Assembly (NCBI RefSeq): GCF_001601575.1
Contig: NZ_LOHZ01000027.1
Location: 79,443 to 143,442 of the forward strand
Length of the DNA: 64,000 nucleotides
Direction of reading: 5' to 3'
Source: Thermovenabulum gondwanense
GTDB lineage: Bacteria > Bacillota > Thermosediminibacteria > Thermosediminibacterales > Thermosediminibacteraceae
A program made the translations under genes and the position numbers. This document shows, in pieces, positions 35,098 through 43,195 of this stretch; positions within the stretch are counted from its first letter, which is position 1; each line of letters begins with the position of its first letter. Below the pieces are notes generated by a model that saw nothing but the letters and a program-made list of their open reading frames with translations, did no database searches and was not told the origin of the DNA.

Positions 35098-36321
35098 TTG
35101 AAGAATGTAAATAAAAGAATAATTTTTACCGTATTTGCTGTTACTGTGCTTTGCGTTTTTTCTTTTTACCTTGGGCTTAGTTTTAAAACTATGCCCCTTT
35201 CTGCTTTAAAAGAAAGTAATTTAATATTGCCGGAAAAGAAAGATGAAATAGCCCCCCTGCTTGAAGTAATGAATTATATAAAGGGGAAATACGTAAAAGA
35301 TGTCCCCGATTCGGTTCTGGTGCAGGGTGCAATAAAGGGAATGGTGGATGCTCTAAATGACCCTTATTCGGTTTATATGGATAGTAATGAATTTGAAGAT
35401 TTCATCTCCTCCATAAACGGTTCCTTTGAGGGAGTTGGATTATCCTTAGCTGTGGATGAAAAAACCGGCAACATAATCGTAATCTCGCCTATTGAAGGTA
35501 CTCCAGCCCAAAAAGCGGGCATTCTTCCAAGAGACGTAATAGTCAAAGTGGACGATGTGAACCTTAAAGGTAAAAGCTTGGACGAAGCGGTAAAATTATT
35601 GAGAGGCAAAAAGGGAACTAAGGTGACCGTTTACATAGAAAGACCGGGTGTAAAGGATATACTAAAATTTGAACTAATCAGAGACAATATAAAGATTAAA
35701 ACGGTAAAATACCAGTTAATAGAAAATAATATTGGTTATATAAGAATTTCCTTTTTTGATACTTATACTCCTCAGGAAGTGGCGGATGCTCTGAAATATA
35801 TAAAATTGAAAAAGGCAAAGGCTTTAATACTGGATTTAAGGAATAATCCGGGAGGCTCCTTGGATTCGGCGGTTAAGGTGGCGGACCTTTTGCTGGGGAA
35901 AGGTTTAATTGTGTATACGGAAGATAAAAATAAAAACAGGCTGGAAGAATTCTATTCGGATGAAAATAAAATTAATATTCCCCTTGCGGTCCTGGTAAAT
36001 GAAAATAGCGCCAGCGCGTCCGAAATAGTAGCGGGGGCAATAAAAGATTTTAAAGCCGGGATAATACTGGGAGAAAAAACCTTTGGAAAAGGAACGGTGC
36101 AGGAGCTCGTCCCCTTAGCGGGAGGTGCAGGAATAAAACTCACCATTGCAAAATACTTTCTCCCTTCCGGGCAATCCATCGATGGTAAGGGCATAATTCC
36201 CGACATTACATTTAAAAAAGAGCAGAATCCGGGGGATTTTAATTCACCGCTGGATAACGATATCTGGTTGAAAAAAGCTATGGAAGTTATAAAAAATAAA
36301 ATAAATACGGGGAGCTATTGA
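35098..36321 (+). CDS. ctpA: S41-family C-terminal processing protease (CtpA/CtpB)
   Basis: A 407-residue exported S41 protease with an N-terminal membrane anchor, a PDZ domain (about residues 85-180, FEGVGLSLAVDEKTG to VYIERPGV) and a catalytic domain with RNNPGGSLDSAV, the nucleophile Ser in NENSASASEIVAGA and Lys in GEKTFGKGTVQ. Such proteases cleave signalling or wall proteins outside the membrane; in Bacillus CtpB acts in sporulation. TTG 35098, eight bases after AGGTGG, is preferred to GTG 35086. A TATAAT-like element lies at 35032-35037. It is followed by a MinJ-like gene. Confidence 0.93.
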   Translation: MKNVNKRIIFTVFAVTVLCVFSFYLGLSFKTMPLSALKESNLILPEKKDEIAPLLEVMNYIKGKYVKDVPDSVLVQGAIKGMVDALNDPYSVYMDSNEFEDFISSINGSFEGVGLSLAVDEKTGNIIVISPIEGTPAQKAGILPRDVIVKVDDVNLKGKSLDEAVKLLRGKKGTKVTVYIERPGVKDILKFELIRDNIKIKTVKYQLIENNIGYIRISFFDTYTPQEVADALKYIKLKKAKALILDLRNNPGGSLDSAVKVADLLLGKGLIVYTEDKNKNRLEEFYSDENKINIPLAVLVNENSASASEIVAGAIKDFKAGIILGEKTFGKGTVQELVPLAGGAGIKLTIAKYFLPSGQSIDGKGIIPDITFKKEQNPGDFNSPLDNDIWLKKAMEVIKNKINTGSY

Positions 36322-36324
36322 TTT

Positions 36325-37566
36325 ATGAACCTTGTTATAAAATTAATTACCTTTATACTGCTTGGTATTCCCCAGGCTATTTTTAACCCCTTTTTTTGGT
36401 TTGTTCTGGTAATTGTTTATATTCAATATAAAAGAGCCGCAGACTTTGAAGAGAAAATGTTTGGTTTTGTTACGACGAATCCCATAAAAAGGGTTTCGTC
36501 TTCGCTTTTGTACGGCATATTCGGCGGTTTTTTGGGAAGCGTAATTGTAGTAGCCCTTGGTGTAAGTATAGCGGGCTCGGGGCTTTCCTATGTATGGCCC
36601 CTTGCCCTTTTATTGATGCTGATAAGCCCACATCTAATGTGCTTTTCCTATGCAGGCGGTATAATATCGGTAATCTCCTTATTGTTTGGGGTTCCAAAGG
36701 TAGATGTGGCGGGATTAATGGCATTGGTGGGGGTACTTCATGCAGTGGAAAGCCTCCTGATATATCTTTCCGGGCATTTAAACGCTTCACCGGTGTTTAT
36801 TAAAGACGAAAAAAGGGGAATTATAGGCGGTTATTTAATGCAAAGCTTTTGGCCGGTACCCTTTATACTGTTGACAATAGCTACCGGGATCCCTTCTGGA
36901 GTGGATGCGGTAAATATGCCCGACTGGTGGCCTATAATAAGGCCTCCTTTTGTAGACCTGGAAAATGCTCTTTACCTGATGCTTCCCGTTGTCGCAGCTT
37001 TGGGCTACGGAGATTTTGCATTGACAAGGCTTCCCGGTAAAAAAGGAAGGGAATCGGCCTTCAATCTTTTGATATTCAGCACCCTGTTGATACTTCTTTC
37101 CGTTTTGGCATCAAGGATTAACTTTTTTAAATACATTGCTGCCTTGTTTGCTCCGGTAGGGCATGAATATTTAATAAATATTGGCAAAACAAAAGAGAAA
37201 AAAGGGGATCCTCTCTTTACCGTTCCTCCTTTTGGCATGAGGATTCTTTATGTATTAGAAAATTCTCCAGCAGAAAAAATGGGATTGAAACCCGGTGATA
37301 TCATCCTTTCAATAAACAATAAAGCTGTAAATTCCATTGAAGATCTAAAGGAAATCAAAGCCCTTGCACCTGCCTATCTCTGGATGGAATATTTGAATAC
37401 GAAAAATGAGGTGAAGTATTCTGAGATGTCCTTTTACCCTTATGGGTTTGAAAACCTCGGGGTTGTGCTGATACCCCGGGGAGAAGAGGTCCCTGCAATA
37501 TCCTTGGAGGAGTCGAGCCTCATTAAAAAGATAAAAAATTTATTTAGTAAAAAACCTTCTTCCTGA
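36325..37566 (+). CDS. Polytopic membrane protein with C-terminal PDZ domain (MinJ-like)
   Basis: A 413-residue protein with about seven to eight hydrophobic segments and a C-terminal PDZ domain (about residues 295-380) including MRILYVLENSPAEKMGLKPG and DIILSINNKAVNS. In Bacillus the ftsE-ftsX-ctpB-minJ order is similar, and MinJ links DivIVA to MinD through the same membrane-plus-PDZ organisation. Synteny supports a division or polarity role, but sequence alone does not prove it to be MinJ. It starts three bases after the ctpA stop. A terminator overlaps the end. Confidence 0.8.
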   Translation: MNLVIKLITFILLGIPQAIFNPFFWFVLVIVYIQYKRAADFEEKMFGFVTTNPIKRVSSSLLYGIFGGFLGSVIVVALGVSIAGSGLSYVWPLALLLMLISPHLMCFSYAGGIISVISLLFGVPKVDVAGLMALVGVLHAVESLLIYLSGHLNASPVFIKDEKRGIIGGYLMQSFWPVPFILLTIATGIPSGVDAVNMPDWWPIIRPPFVDLENALYLMLPVVAALGYGDFALTRLPGKKGRESAFNLLIFSTLLILLSVLASRINFFKYIAALFAPVGHEYLINIGKTKEKKGDPLFTVPPFGMRILYVLENSPAEKMGLKPGDIILSINNKAVNSIEDLKEIKALAPAYLWMEYLNTKNEVKYSEMSFYPYGFENLGVVLIPRGEEVPAISLEESSLIKKIKNLFSKKPSS

Positions 37567-37584
37567 ATGGAAGGAGGTTTTTTT
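37551..37584 (+). terminator. Intrinsic terminator of the fts-ctpA cluster
   Basis: AACCTTCTTCC and GGAAGGAGGTT arms pair with a single G-U wobble around TGAAT and are followed by seven T residues. Confidence 0.88.
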
Positions 37585-37684
37585 ATGTATAATTTTAGCA
37601 AAAGGTGAAATAATATTATTGAGGGATAAAAAATAAAAATTGAAAAAATTATAGAAAATTGTAGGATATTTTTAACATACATAC

Positions 37685-37713
37685 TTGAATAATTTTTTAA
37701 CATAGTATATAAT
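37685..37713 (+). promoter_or_regulatory. Sigma-A type promoter for the 65-residue gene
   Basis: TTGAAT at 37685-37690 and a perfect TATAAT at 37708-37713 are separated by exactly 17 bases. The start codon of the small gene is about 90 bases downstream, leaving a leader with the dyad-like sequence TTGTGAAAGA...CAACAATT. Confidence 0.75.
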
Positions 37714-37803
37714 AATTGTGAAAGATATAACAGTCTCAACAATTATCGCAATAATTTTTATCATATCATTTTTAGTTAATTTACATAAAAAAGGAGGGAT
37801 AAT

Positions 37804-38001
37804 ATGACCAGAGAACAGTACTTAGAACGGGAAAGAGAAATGCTCTTAAAAGCTTACATCAATGCGTCCGAAGAAGAAAAACGGGAAATAATGATGAAAA
37901 TAATGAACATCGATGCGCAGCACGAAAATAAAGATACCTACGGACAGCGCTCAAACGGTTTTATAACGCGGAGAAGAAATAAAATTATCTATGTAAATTA
38001 A
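37804..38001 (+). CDS. Small acidic/basic helical protein of unknown function
   Basis: A 65-residue protein with its own promoter, a strong AAAAGGAGGG site and its own terminator. The first 40 residues are predicted helical and charged (YLEREREMLLKAY, SEEEKREIMMKIM), and the tail is basic and polar (QRSNGFITRRRNKIIYVN). It has no signal peptide or Cys. I do not recognise a family; it is not a convincing Spo0E-like or small acid-soluble spore protein. Its monocistronic layout suggests an abundant or tightly regulated small protein. Confidence 0.7.
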   Translation: MTREQYLEREREMLLKAYINASEEEKREIMMKIMNIDAQHENKDTYGQRSNGFITRRRNKIIYVN

Positions 38002-38033
38002 AGCCGGGTATTCCGCCCGGTTTAATTTTTTTT
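38000..38033 (+). terminator. Intrinsic terminator of the small gene
   Basis: CCGGG and CCCGG arms flanked by A and T residues form a stable stem followed by TTTAATTTTTTTT. Confidence 0.85.
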
Positions 38034-38035
38034 GT

Positions 38036-38053
38036 CGAAAAATGCATTTTTCG
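38036..38053. promoter_or_regulatory. 18-bp perfect palindrome upstream of prdR
   Basis: CGAAAAATGCATTTTTCG is a perfect palindrome just upstream of a probable promoter (TTTATA, 17 bases, TATAAT at 38079-38084) for the sigma-54 activator gene. It is a candidate operator for control of prdR expression. Confidence 0.5.
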
Positions 38054-38118
38054 CATTTATACCCTGCGGATAAAATGCTATAATAATACATAATCCTTCA
38101 CCTGGGCAAGAAGGGGAG

Positions 38119-39537
38119 GTGCAAATTACGAAAAAAAATTTTGAGCATATGGATTTTAAGGTTCCTTTGGATAAGGTTTTGGAACACATAAATGAGGGAA
38201 TATGTGTAATTGATTCGCAAATGAGGGTGGTTTACTGGAATAAAAAGGCAGAGGAGCTTTACGGTATTAAAAAGGAGCAAATTATTGATCAGGATATAAG
38301 GATGTTTTTTCCAAACGCATTGGCGCTGGAGGTACTGAGAACAGGAAAACCGATGGAATTTGTTGAACACAGACCAAGGGAAGGTAGTGTAGCTATTATT
38401 AGCTCCATTCCCATAATGGAAAATGAAGCTATTGCATGGGTGGTCTCGATAGATCAGGACGTGACGGAAATAAAAAAATTGAGCAATGAACTGAAAAAGG
38501 CAGAAGATAAAATTAAGTACTTGGAATACTTGAAGGATGAAATAAAAAAACTTTATCCGGAAACGGAAACGGAAAATTTCGTCTACAAGAGCAAGGTAAT
38601 GTACGACCTTTTAATGCTTGCTAAAAAAGTGGCGGAAAGCGATGCTTCGGTATTAATTCAGGGGGAAAGCGGCACCGGAAAAGACCTGCTGGCAAGGACG
38701 ATTCACTACTCCAGTGCGAGAAGGGATATGCCCTTTGTGGTTGTGGACTGTAGCTCCATACCGGAAAACCTGATTGAAAGCGAGCTTTTCGGATATGAAT
38801 CCGGTGCATTTACGGGAGCTCAAAAGAAGGGAAAACCTGGAAAATTTGAGATAGCGGACGGGGGGACGGTTTTTCTGGATGAAATAGGTGAGTTACCCTT
38901 GGAAATGCAGTCAAAGCTTTTAAGGGTGCTGGAAAACCGGGAATTTTACAGAGTGGGCGGGATTAAACCCATCAAAGTAAATATCAGGATTATTGCAGCT
39001 ACTAACAGGGATTTGAAGGAAATGGTAAAAGAAGGCAAGTTCAGGGAGGATCTATTTTACCGCTTGGATGTGGTAAGTATTAAAGTTCCTCCGTTGAGGG
39101 AAAGAACGGAGGATATCCCGTATCTTATCAATTACTTTCTTAAAAAATTTTCGGTGGAAAATAAAAAAGTAATAAACAGGATAGAACCCTGTGCCATGGA
39201 GATGATGTTGAAATACCCGTGGCCGGGAAACGTAAGGGAATTGAAAAATGTGGTAGAAAGACTGGTTATCTTGGCGGAGGACGGCGTAATCAAAGAAGAT
39301 ATGCTTCCCAATTCTCTTTTGAATTACTTTGAGCATAAAAAGGATGGGCCATCCCGGGATATGGGCGATCTGAGCTTGGAAAGAGTGGTTCAGGAAGCGG
39401 AAAGAAAAGCCATAATTGAAGCCTTAAAAATTTCAAACTACAATAAGGCAAAGGCCTCGGAAATACTGGGGATACCAAGAAGTACCTTGTATTACAAGAT
39501 GCAGTCCTTAGGGATCTCAGCATGTCCAGCAGACTGA
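38119..39537 (+). CDS. prdR: Sigma-54-dependent activator with PAS domain (PrdR-like)
   Basis: A 472-residue enhancer-binding protein. It has an N-terminal PAS domain (about residues 17-130), a AAA+ domain with Walker A GESGTGKD, the sigma-54 contact motif GAFTGA (in ESGAFTGAQKKGKPG) and Walker B VFLDEIGELP, and a C-terminal Fis-type helix-turn-helix (NKAKASEILGIPRSTLYYK). In Clostridioides difficile PrdR activates proline reductase genes in response to proline. A sigma-54 promoter stands in front of prdC downstream. GTG 38119 overlaps the Shine-Dalgarno AAGGGGAGG; the best-spaced codon is ATT 38125, and ATG 38149 lacks a site, so the start is uncertain. Confidence 0.9.
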   Translation: MQITKKNFEHMDFKVPLDKVLEHINEGICVIDSQMRVVYWNKKAEELYGIKKEQIIDQDIRMFFPNALALEVLRTGKPMEFVEHRPREGSVAIISSIPIMENEAIAWVVSIDQDVTEIKKLSNELKKAEDKIKYLEYLKDEIKKLYPETETENFVYKSKVMYDLLMLAKKVAESDASVLIQGESGTGKDLLARTIHYSSARRDMPFVVVDCSSIPENLIESELFGYESGAFTGAQKKGKPGKFEIADGGTVFLDEIGELPLEMQSKLLRVLENREFYRVGGIKPIKVNIRIIAATNRDLKEMVKEGKFREDLFYRLDVVSIKVPPLRERTEDIPYLINYFLKKFSVENKKVINRIEPCAMEMMLKYPWPGNVRELKNVVERLVILAEDGVIKEDMLPNSLLNYFEHKKDGPSRDMGDLSLERVVQEAERKAIIEALKISNYNKAKASEILGIPRSTLYYKMQSLGISACPAD

Positions 39538-39569
39538 CAATGTGTCAGCTTATTGGACATGCTTTTTTA
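39519..39569 (+). terminator. Two-tier intrinsic terminator at the end of prdR
   Basis: AGCATGTCCA pairs with TGGACATGCT, enclosing an inner CTGACA/TGTCAG stem, followed by T6. The prdR stop codon lies within the structure. It separates prdR from the prdC promoter. Confidence 0.88.
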
Positions 39570-39570
39570 T

Positions 39571-39588
39571 TTGTCAATTATATGACAA
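39571..39588. promoter_or_regulatory. Dyad TTGTCA-N6-TGACAA, candidate PrdR enhancer site
   Basis: TTGTCAATTATATGACAA is an inverted repeat about 240 bases upstream of the -24/-12 element, a normal distance for a sigma-54 activator binding site. The inner stem of the preceding terminator (CTGACA...TGTCAG) is a related dyad. Binding by PrdR is inference. Confidence 0.5.
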
Positions 39589-39819
39589 AACGCTGATTGT
39601 GAATGATATAACAAATAAAATGTTAAAATATGTTATAAAATTAACGTCGAATTTTTGTACACTATGTCGAATATTTCTTGTAAAAACTTGGATCGCTCTC
39701 ATAGAATGTAAAAGTTTTTATATGGGTAACTTAAGTACAAAATAGATTTTTTCTCATTGATAAAAATTATGGAAATAACAAAATTTATTTAAAAAAATAA
39801 TCGTTATTGACAGGAACAA

Positions 39820-39835
39820 TGGCATGAAGTTTGCA
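39820..39835 (+). promoter_or_regulatory. Sigma-54 (-24/-12) promoter of the prd operon
   Basis: TGGCATGAAGTTTGCA matches the sigma-54 consensus TGGCAYR-N4-TTGCW, with GG and GC ten bases apart. It is 39 bases upstream of the prdC start. The upstream 250 bases (39570-39819) hold no gene and contain dyad repeats suitable for an activator. Confidence 0.85.
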
Positions 39836-39873
39836 AGTAATTTGTTAACGCAATCACAAAGGAGGTGACGCGG

Positions 39874-41163
39874 TTGAGCAAGAGGATTTTCATATATTTG
39901 CAACAACACATTGGTGCTCCTGCCATCCCTCAGGTAAATGTTGGGGACAGGGTTAAAAAAGGTCAGTTAATAGCAGTCCCCAATGGATTGGGCGCCAATA
40001 TCCACTCCAGCCTCTACGGCCAGGTTGTAAATATAACTCAAAATTATATAGAAATTTTAGCGGATGAGGAACAACCGGAAGAATTTGTGCCTATTAAGGA
40101 AACCGATAATATCCTGGAAGCCATTAAAGAAGCGGGTATTGTCGGTATGGGCGGTGCCGGTTTTCCCACCCATATAAAAATGAACGTGAATCTTGAAGGT
40201 GGATATGTTATTGCAAACGGTATAGAGTGCGAACCCCTTTTGTATCACAACGTAAAGCAGATGGAGGAAAAACCGGAGCTAATTTACAGGGGCTTAAAGT
40301 ACGCGATGAAAGTAACCAATGCATCAAAAGGGTGTATTGCAATAAAAGAAAAGAACAAGAAAGCTATTGAAGCAATGAAATCGGTGATTGATGACGACAG
40401 AATTGAGGTTAAAATGATGCCCGATATTTACCCGATGGGAGAAGAAAGGGCTCTGGTTCGCGATATCCTGGGGGTACTGCTGAGGCCTGACCAACTGCCT
40501 GCTGCGGCAAAAGCGGTAGTAACCAATGTGGAAACCCTGTCGAGAATTGCCGAGGCTGTGGATTACAGAAAACCGGTGATATCTAAAAATGTGACCGTAG
40601 TTGGAAGATTAAAGTCAGGAAGGAAACCCTTAGTGTTCTTTGATGTACCCATCGGAACCCCCGTATCGGAGTTAATAGAAAAAGCAGGCGGTATTGAAGG
40701 ACAATACGGTGAAATTTTGATGGGTGGCCCCTTTACGGGAAAAAGCGTAAATTTAGACGCAGCGGTAATTAAAACCACCGGCGGCGTAATCGTAACCGAT
40801 CCTCTACCAAAGGAGAAAAGAAAGATAGGGCTTTTGGTTTGCGGCTGCGGGGCTAATGAAGCAAGGTTAAGGGAAGTAGCGGAAAAAATGGGTGCTCCTG
40901 TAGCCGGGGTAGAAAGGTGCAAACAGGTAGTGGACGTAAAGGGCGGCATAAAATGCGAGAATCCCGGCAACTGCCCGGGTCAGGCAGAAAAAATATTAAA
41001 GCTCAGAAAAGCCGGTGCTGACGTAGTTTTGGTCGGGACATGCAGTGACTGCACCAATACGGTAATGGGAGTTGCCCCGAAACTGCAGCTTCCTGTTTAC
41101 CATCATACGGATCATGTCCTGCGTACCGTAGGTCATAAATTGGTCCGCAGATTAAAAAAATAA
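39874..41163 (+). CDS. prdC: Proline reductase-associated electron transfer protein PrdC (RnfC-like)
   Basis: A 429-residue protein of the RnfC/NuoF-like family that is thought to bring electrons to D-proline reductase. The N-terminal part has the biotinyl-lipoyl-like fold of RnfC (VNVGDRVKKGQLIAVPNG), then GIVGMGGAGFPTHIKMN and ANGIECEPLL, the flavin/NAD-binding region with DIYPMGEERALV. The C-terminal 120 residues carry seven or more Cys (VCGCGANEARL, GGIKCENPGNCPGQ, GTCSDCTN) that could bind iron-sulfur clusters. Some clostridial PrdC proteins contain selenocysteine, but no in-frame UGA is present here. TTG 39874 is eight bases from AAAGGAGG. First gene of the prd operon. Confidence 0.9.
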   Translation: MSKRIFIYLQQHIGAPAIPQVNVGDRVKKGQLIAVPNGLGANIHSSLYGQVVNITQNYIEILADEEQPEEFVPIKETDNILEAIKEAGIVGMGGAGFPTHIKMNVNLEGGYVIANGIECEPLLYHNVKQMEEKPELIYRGLKYAMKVTNASKGCIAIKEKNKKAIEAMKSVIDDDRIEVKMMPDIYPMGEERALVRDILGVLLRPDQLPAAAKAVVTNVETLSRIAEAVDYRKPVISKNVTVVGRLKSGRKPLVFFDVPIGTPVSELIEKAGGIEGQYGEILMGGPFTGKSVNLDAAVIKTTGGVIVTDPLPKEKRKIGLLVCGCGANEARLREVAEKMGAPVAGVERCKQVVDVKGGIKCENPGNCPGQAEKILKLRKAGADVVLVGTCSDCTNTVMGVAPKLQLPVYHHTDHVLRTVGHKLVRRLKK

Positions 41164-41204
41164 TAAAGAAGAAGTCTATTTAGAAAGAAAAGGAGGTAAA
41201 AAGG

Positions 41205-42971
41205 ATGTCTATAACTCCAGAAACAGCCAGCCAGCATAAAAACGATCCTGCAGTGGTTTGCTGCCTTGCACAGGCAGGTACGGTAATAAGTCCGGCAGAT
41301 TTAGAAGATCCCGCTATATTCCCGGACTTAGAAGATTCAGGACTTTTGAAAATACCCGCAAATGTATTGACCATCGGGCAGGTACTCGGCAAAAAACTTG
41401 TAAAAACGGTGGATGCTCTTACACCCATTACTCCCGATATGATTGAAGGTGGGGAAGAAGCGGTAAAGGAGATAGAGGAAGCAGTTCCGGCAGTAGAAGC
41501 AAAGGAAGCAAAAGTGGTAGAAGCCGCTCCGGTAAAAACCGCTCCAAACGTAATCAGGATTCACATTGAAGAAGGTAAAGGCATAAACCTTGAAATTCCC
41601 GCAATTGTGGCTACCGCTCCAGCCCCTGAAAAAGAAGCGGTGGAGGCAAAAGAGGAGAAAAAAGAAGCAAAAATTGAGGATAGAGTAAAACGCACCCTTG
41701 TAATGAGGGAATTTGAAGTAAAAGAGGTAAGATTGGGTGAAGAAACCTCCTTTGAAAACGGAGTTCTTACCATTAGAAGGTCATTAATGGAAGATGCATT
41801 AAAAGCAGACCCAATTGCAAAGAAAATGGAAATCGACATCATCACTCCCGACAACAAGAATGTTTTTACAAATACAATAATGGACGTAATCCCCATTGCT
41901 ACCAAGGTGGAAGGTCCTCTCGGAGAAGGTGTAACTCATGTAATGTCCGGAGCTGTGGTTGTGCTTACCGGTGTGGACGAAAGCGGCATACAGGTGCATG
42001 AATTCGGTTCCTGCGAAGGAATAATCGGAGAAAAAGTAAGATTCGGAAGGCCCGGATGCCCTGATGAGAACGATATTATGATAAGGATTCACGTAACAAT
42101 TCAGGGCGGCACCGGTATGGAAAGAAAGGGACCCTACGCTGCACACAAGGCCTGCGATGCTGTTATTCAGGAAATCAGAGAGGTATTGAAGAAAAAGCCC
42201 GCTTCGGAAGCTGTAAAAGTCACCGAATACAAAGATGTGGAGAGAGTAGGAAGGCCAAGGGTAGTTCTGGTAAAAGAAATCATGGGCCAGGGTGCAATGC
42301 ACGATAACGTGATACTCCCGAAAGAACCCGCAGGTGTTCTTGGAGGAAGGCCGAATGTAGACCTCGGAAATATACCCGTAGTTCTTTCTCCCAATGAAGT
42401 AAGGGACGGCGGAATTCACGCTCTAACATGCATTGGACCCGCATCCAAGGAAAATACCCGCCACTACTTCAGAGAACCGCTGGTGAACCTGCTGGCAGAG
42501 GATGAAGAACTCAACCTGGTCGGTGTAGTATTCGTAGGAAGCCCGCAGATTAACGAGGAGAAATTCTACGTTTCCGAAAGATTGGGCGCTTTAGTAGAAG
42601 CACTGGGAGTAGACGGTGCCATTGTAACCACCGAAGGCTTTGGAAACAACCACATCGACTTTGCGTCCCACATTGAACAAATAGGAAAACGCGGGATACC
42701 GGTAGTCGGTGTTACCTATGCAGCCTATCAGGGTCAGTTAATAGTTGGAAATAAATACATGGATGCAATGGTAGAGCTCAACAAAGACAAAAACGGTATG
42801 GAATCCGAGATTCTCGGAGATAACACTTTGTGCCCCGAAGATGCAAGAAGGGCAGTAGCAATGCTAAAAGCAAAAATGGCCGGTGTAAAAATCCTGCCTC
42901 CTTCCAAGAAATGGGATCAGTCGGTAGTGGAAAATAATCAGAAACTGGTGGATGAAAAATATAAGGCTTAA
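41205..42971 (+). CDS. prdA: D-proline reductase proprotein PrdA
   Basis: A 588-residue proprotein of D-proline reductase, which converts D-proline to 5-aminovalerate. It self-cleaves between Thr408 and Cys409 in IHALTCIGPASKENTR, and the new N-terminal residue becomes the pyruvoyl group that binds substrate, yielding subunits of about 45 and 20 kDa. Residues about 80-150 are an Ala/Glu/Lys-rich linker with low-complexity character. FTNTIMDVIPIATKVEG and GIPVVGVTYAA are conserved blocks also seen in PrdD and PrdE. A strong AAAGGAGG precedes the ATG. It works with the selenoprotein PrdB and redox partner PrdC, both in this operon. Confidence 0.96.
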   Translation: MSITPETASQHKNDPAVVCCLAQAGTVISPADLEDPAIFPDLEDSGLLKIPANVLTIGQVLGKKLVKTVDALTPITPDMIEGGEEAVKEIEEAVPAVEAKEAKVVEAAPVKTAPNVIRIHIEEGKGINLEIPAIVATAPAPEKEAVEAKEEKKEAKIEDRVKRTLVMREFEVKEVRLGEETSFENGVLTIRRSLMEDALKADPIAKKMEIDIITPDNKNVFTNTIMDVIPIATKVEGPLGEGVTHVMSGAVVVLTGVDESGIQVHEFGSCEGIIGEKVRFGRPGCPDENDIMIRIHVTIQGGTGMERKGPYAAHKACDAVIQEIREVLKKKPASEAVKVTEYKDVERVGRPRVVLVKEIMGQGAMHDNVILPKEPAGVLGGRPNVDLGNIPVVLSPNEVRDGGIHALTCIGPASKENTRHYFREPLVNLLAEDEELNLVGVVFVGSPQINEEKFYVSERLGALVEALGVDGAIVTTEGFGNNHIDFASHIEQIGKRGIPVVGVTYAAYQGQLIVGNKYMDAMVELNKDKNGMESEILGDNTLCPEDARRAVAMLKAKMAGVKILPPSKKWDQSVVENNQKLVDEKYKA

Positions 42972-42985
42972 AGGGAGTCTTTTAG

Positions 42986-43192
42986 ATGGATGAATTATAT
43001 TCGGGCCTCAACAGGATAAGAGGAAGGATAATTGAGGTTACCGAAAGGGATGTAAAAATAGAATTTAAAGGTCGAATGGGAATGCTACGGGTGCCCTTGA
43101 GGATGCTCATATCCGACAGGCACCCCTCTGAAGGAGACGAAGTGGAATTAATGATGAGCTATGTGACATTAATAAATGATGGGAGGTCGTGA
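42986..43192 (+). CDS. Small prd-operon protein (CBO2463/CBO2479-like domain)
   Basis: A 68-residue protein between prdA and prdB. It is a small beta-rich domain (RIRGRIIEVTERDVKIEFKG, then VPLRMLISDRHPSEGDEVEL). Similar short proteins, named for the Clostridium botulinum CBO2463/CBO2479 domain, occur within proline reductase clusters; that family match is from memory and is moderate. The role is unknown, perhaps assembly of the reductase. AAGGGAG precedes ATG 42986, and its stop lies three bases before the prdB start, within one transcript. Confidence 0.75.
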   Translation: MDELYSGLNRIRGRIIEVTERDVKIEFKGRMGMLRVPLRMLISDRHPSEGDEVELMMSYVTLINDGRS

Positions 43193-43195
43193 AAG

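Noticed and set aside
41799..42419. 206-codon minus-strand ORF opposite prdA
   Set aside because: It is a mirror of prdA codon structure, rich in Tyr, His and Ser, with no RBS and no family likeness.
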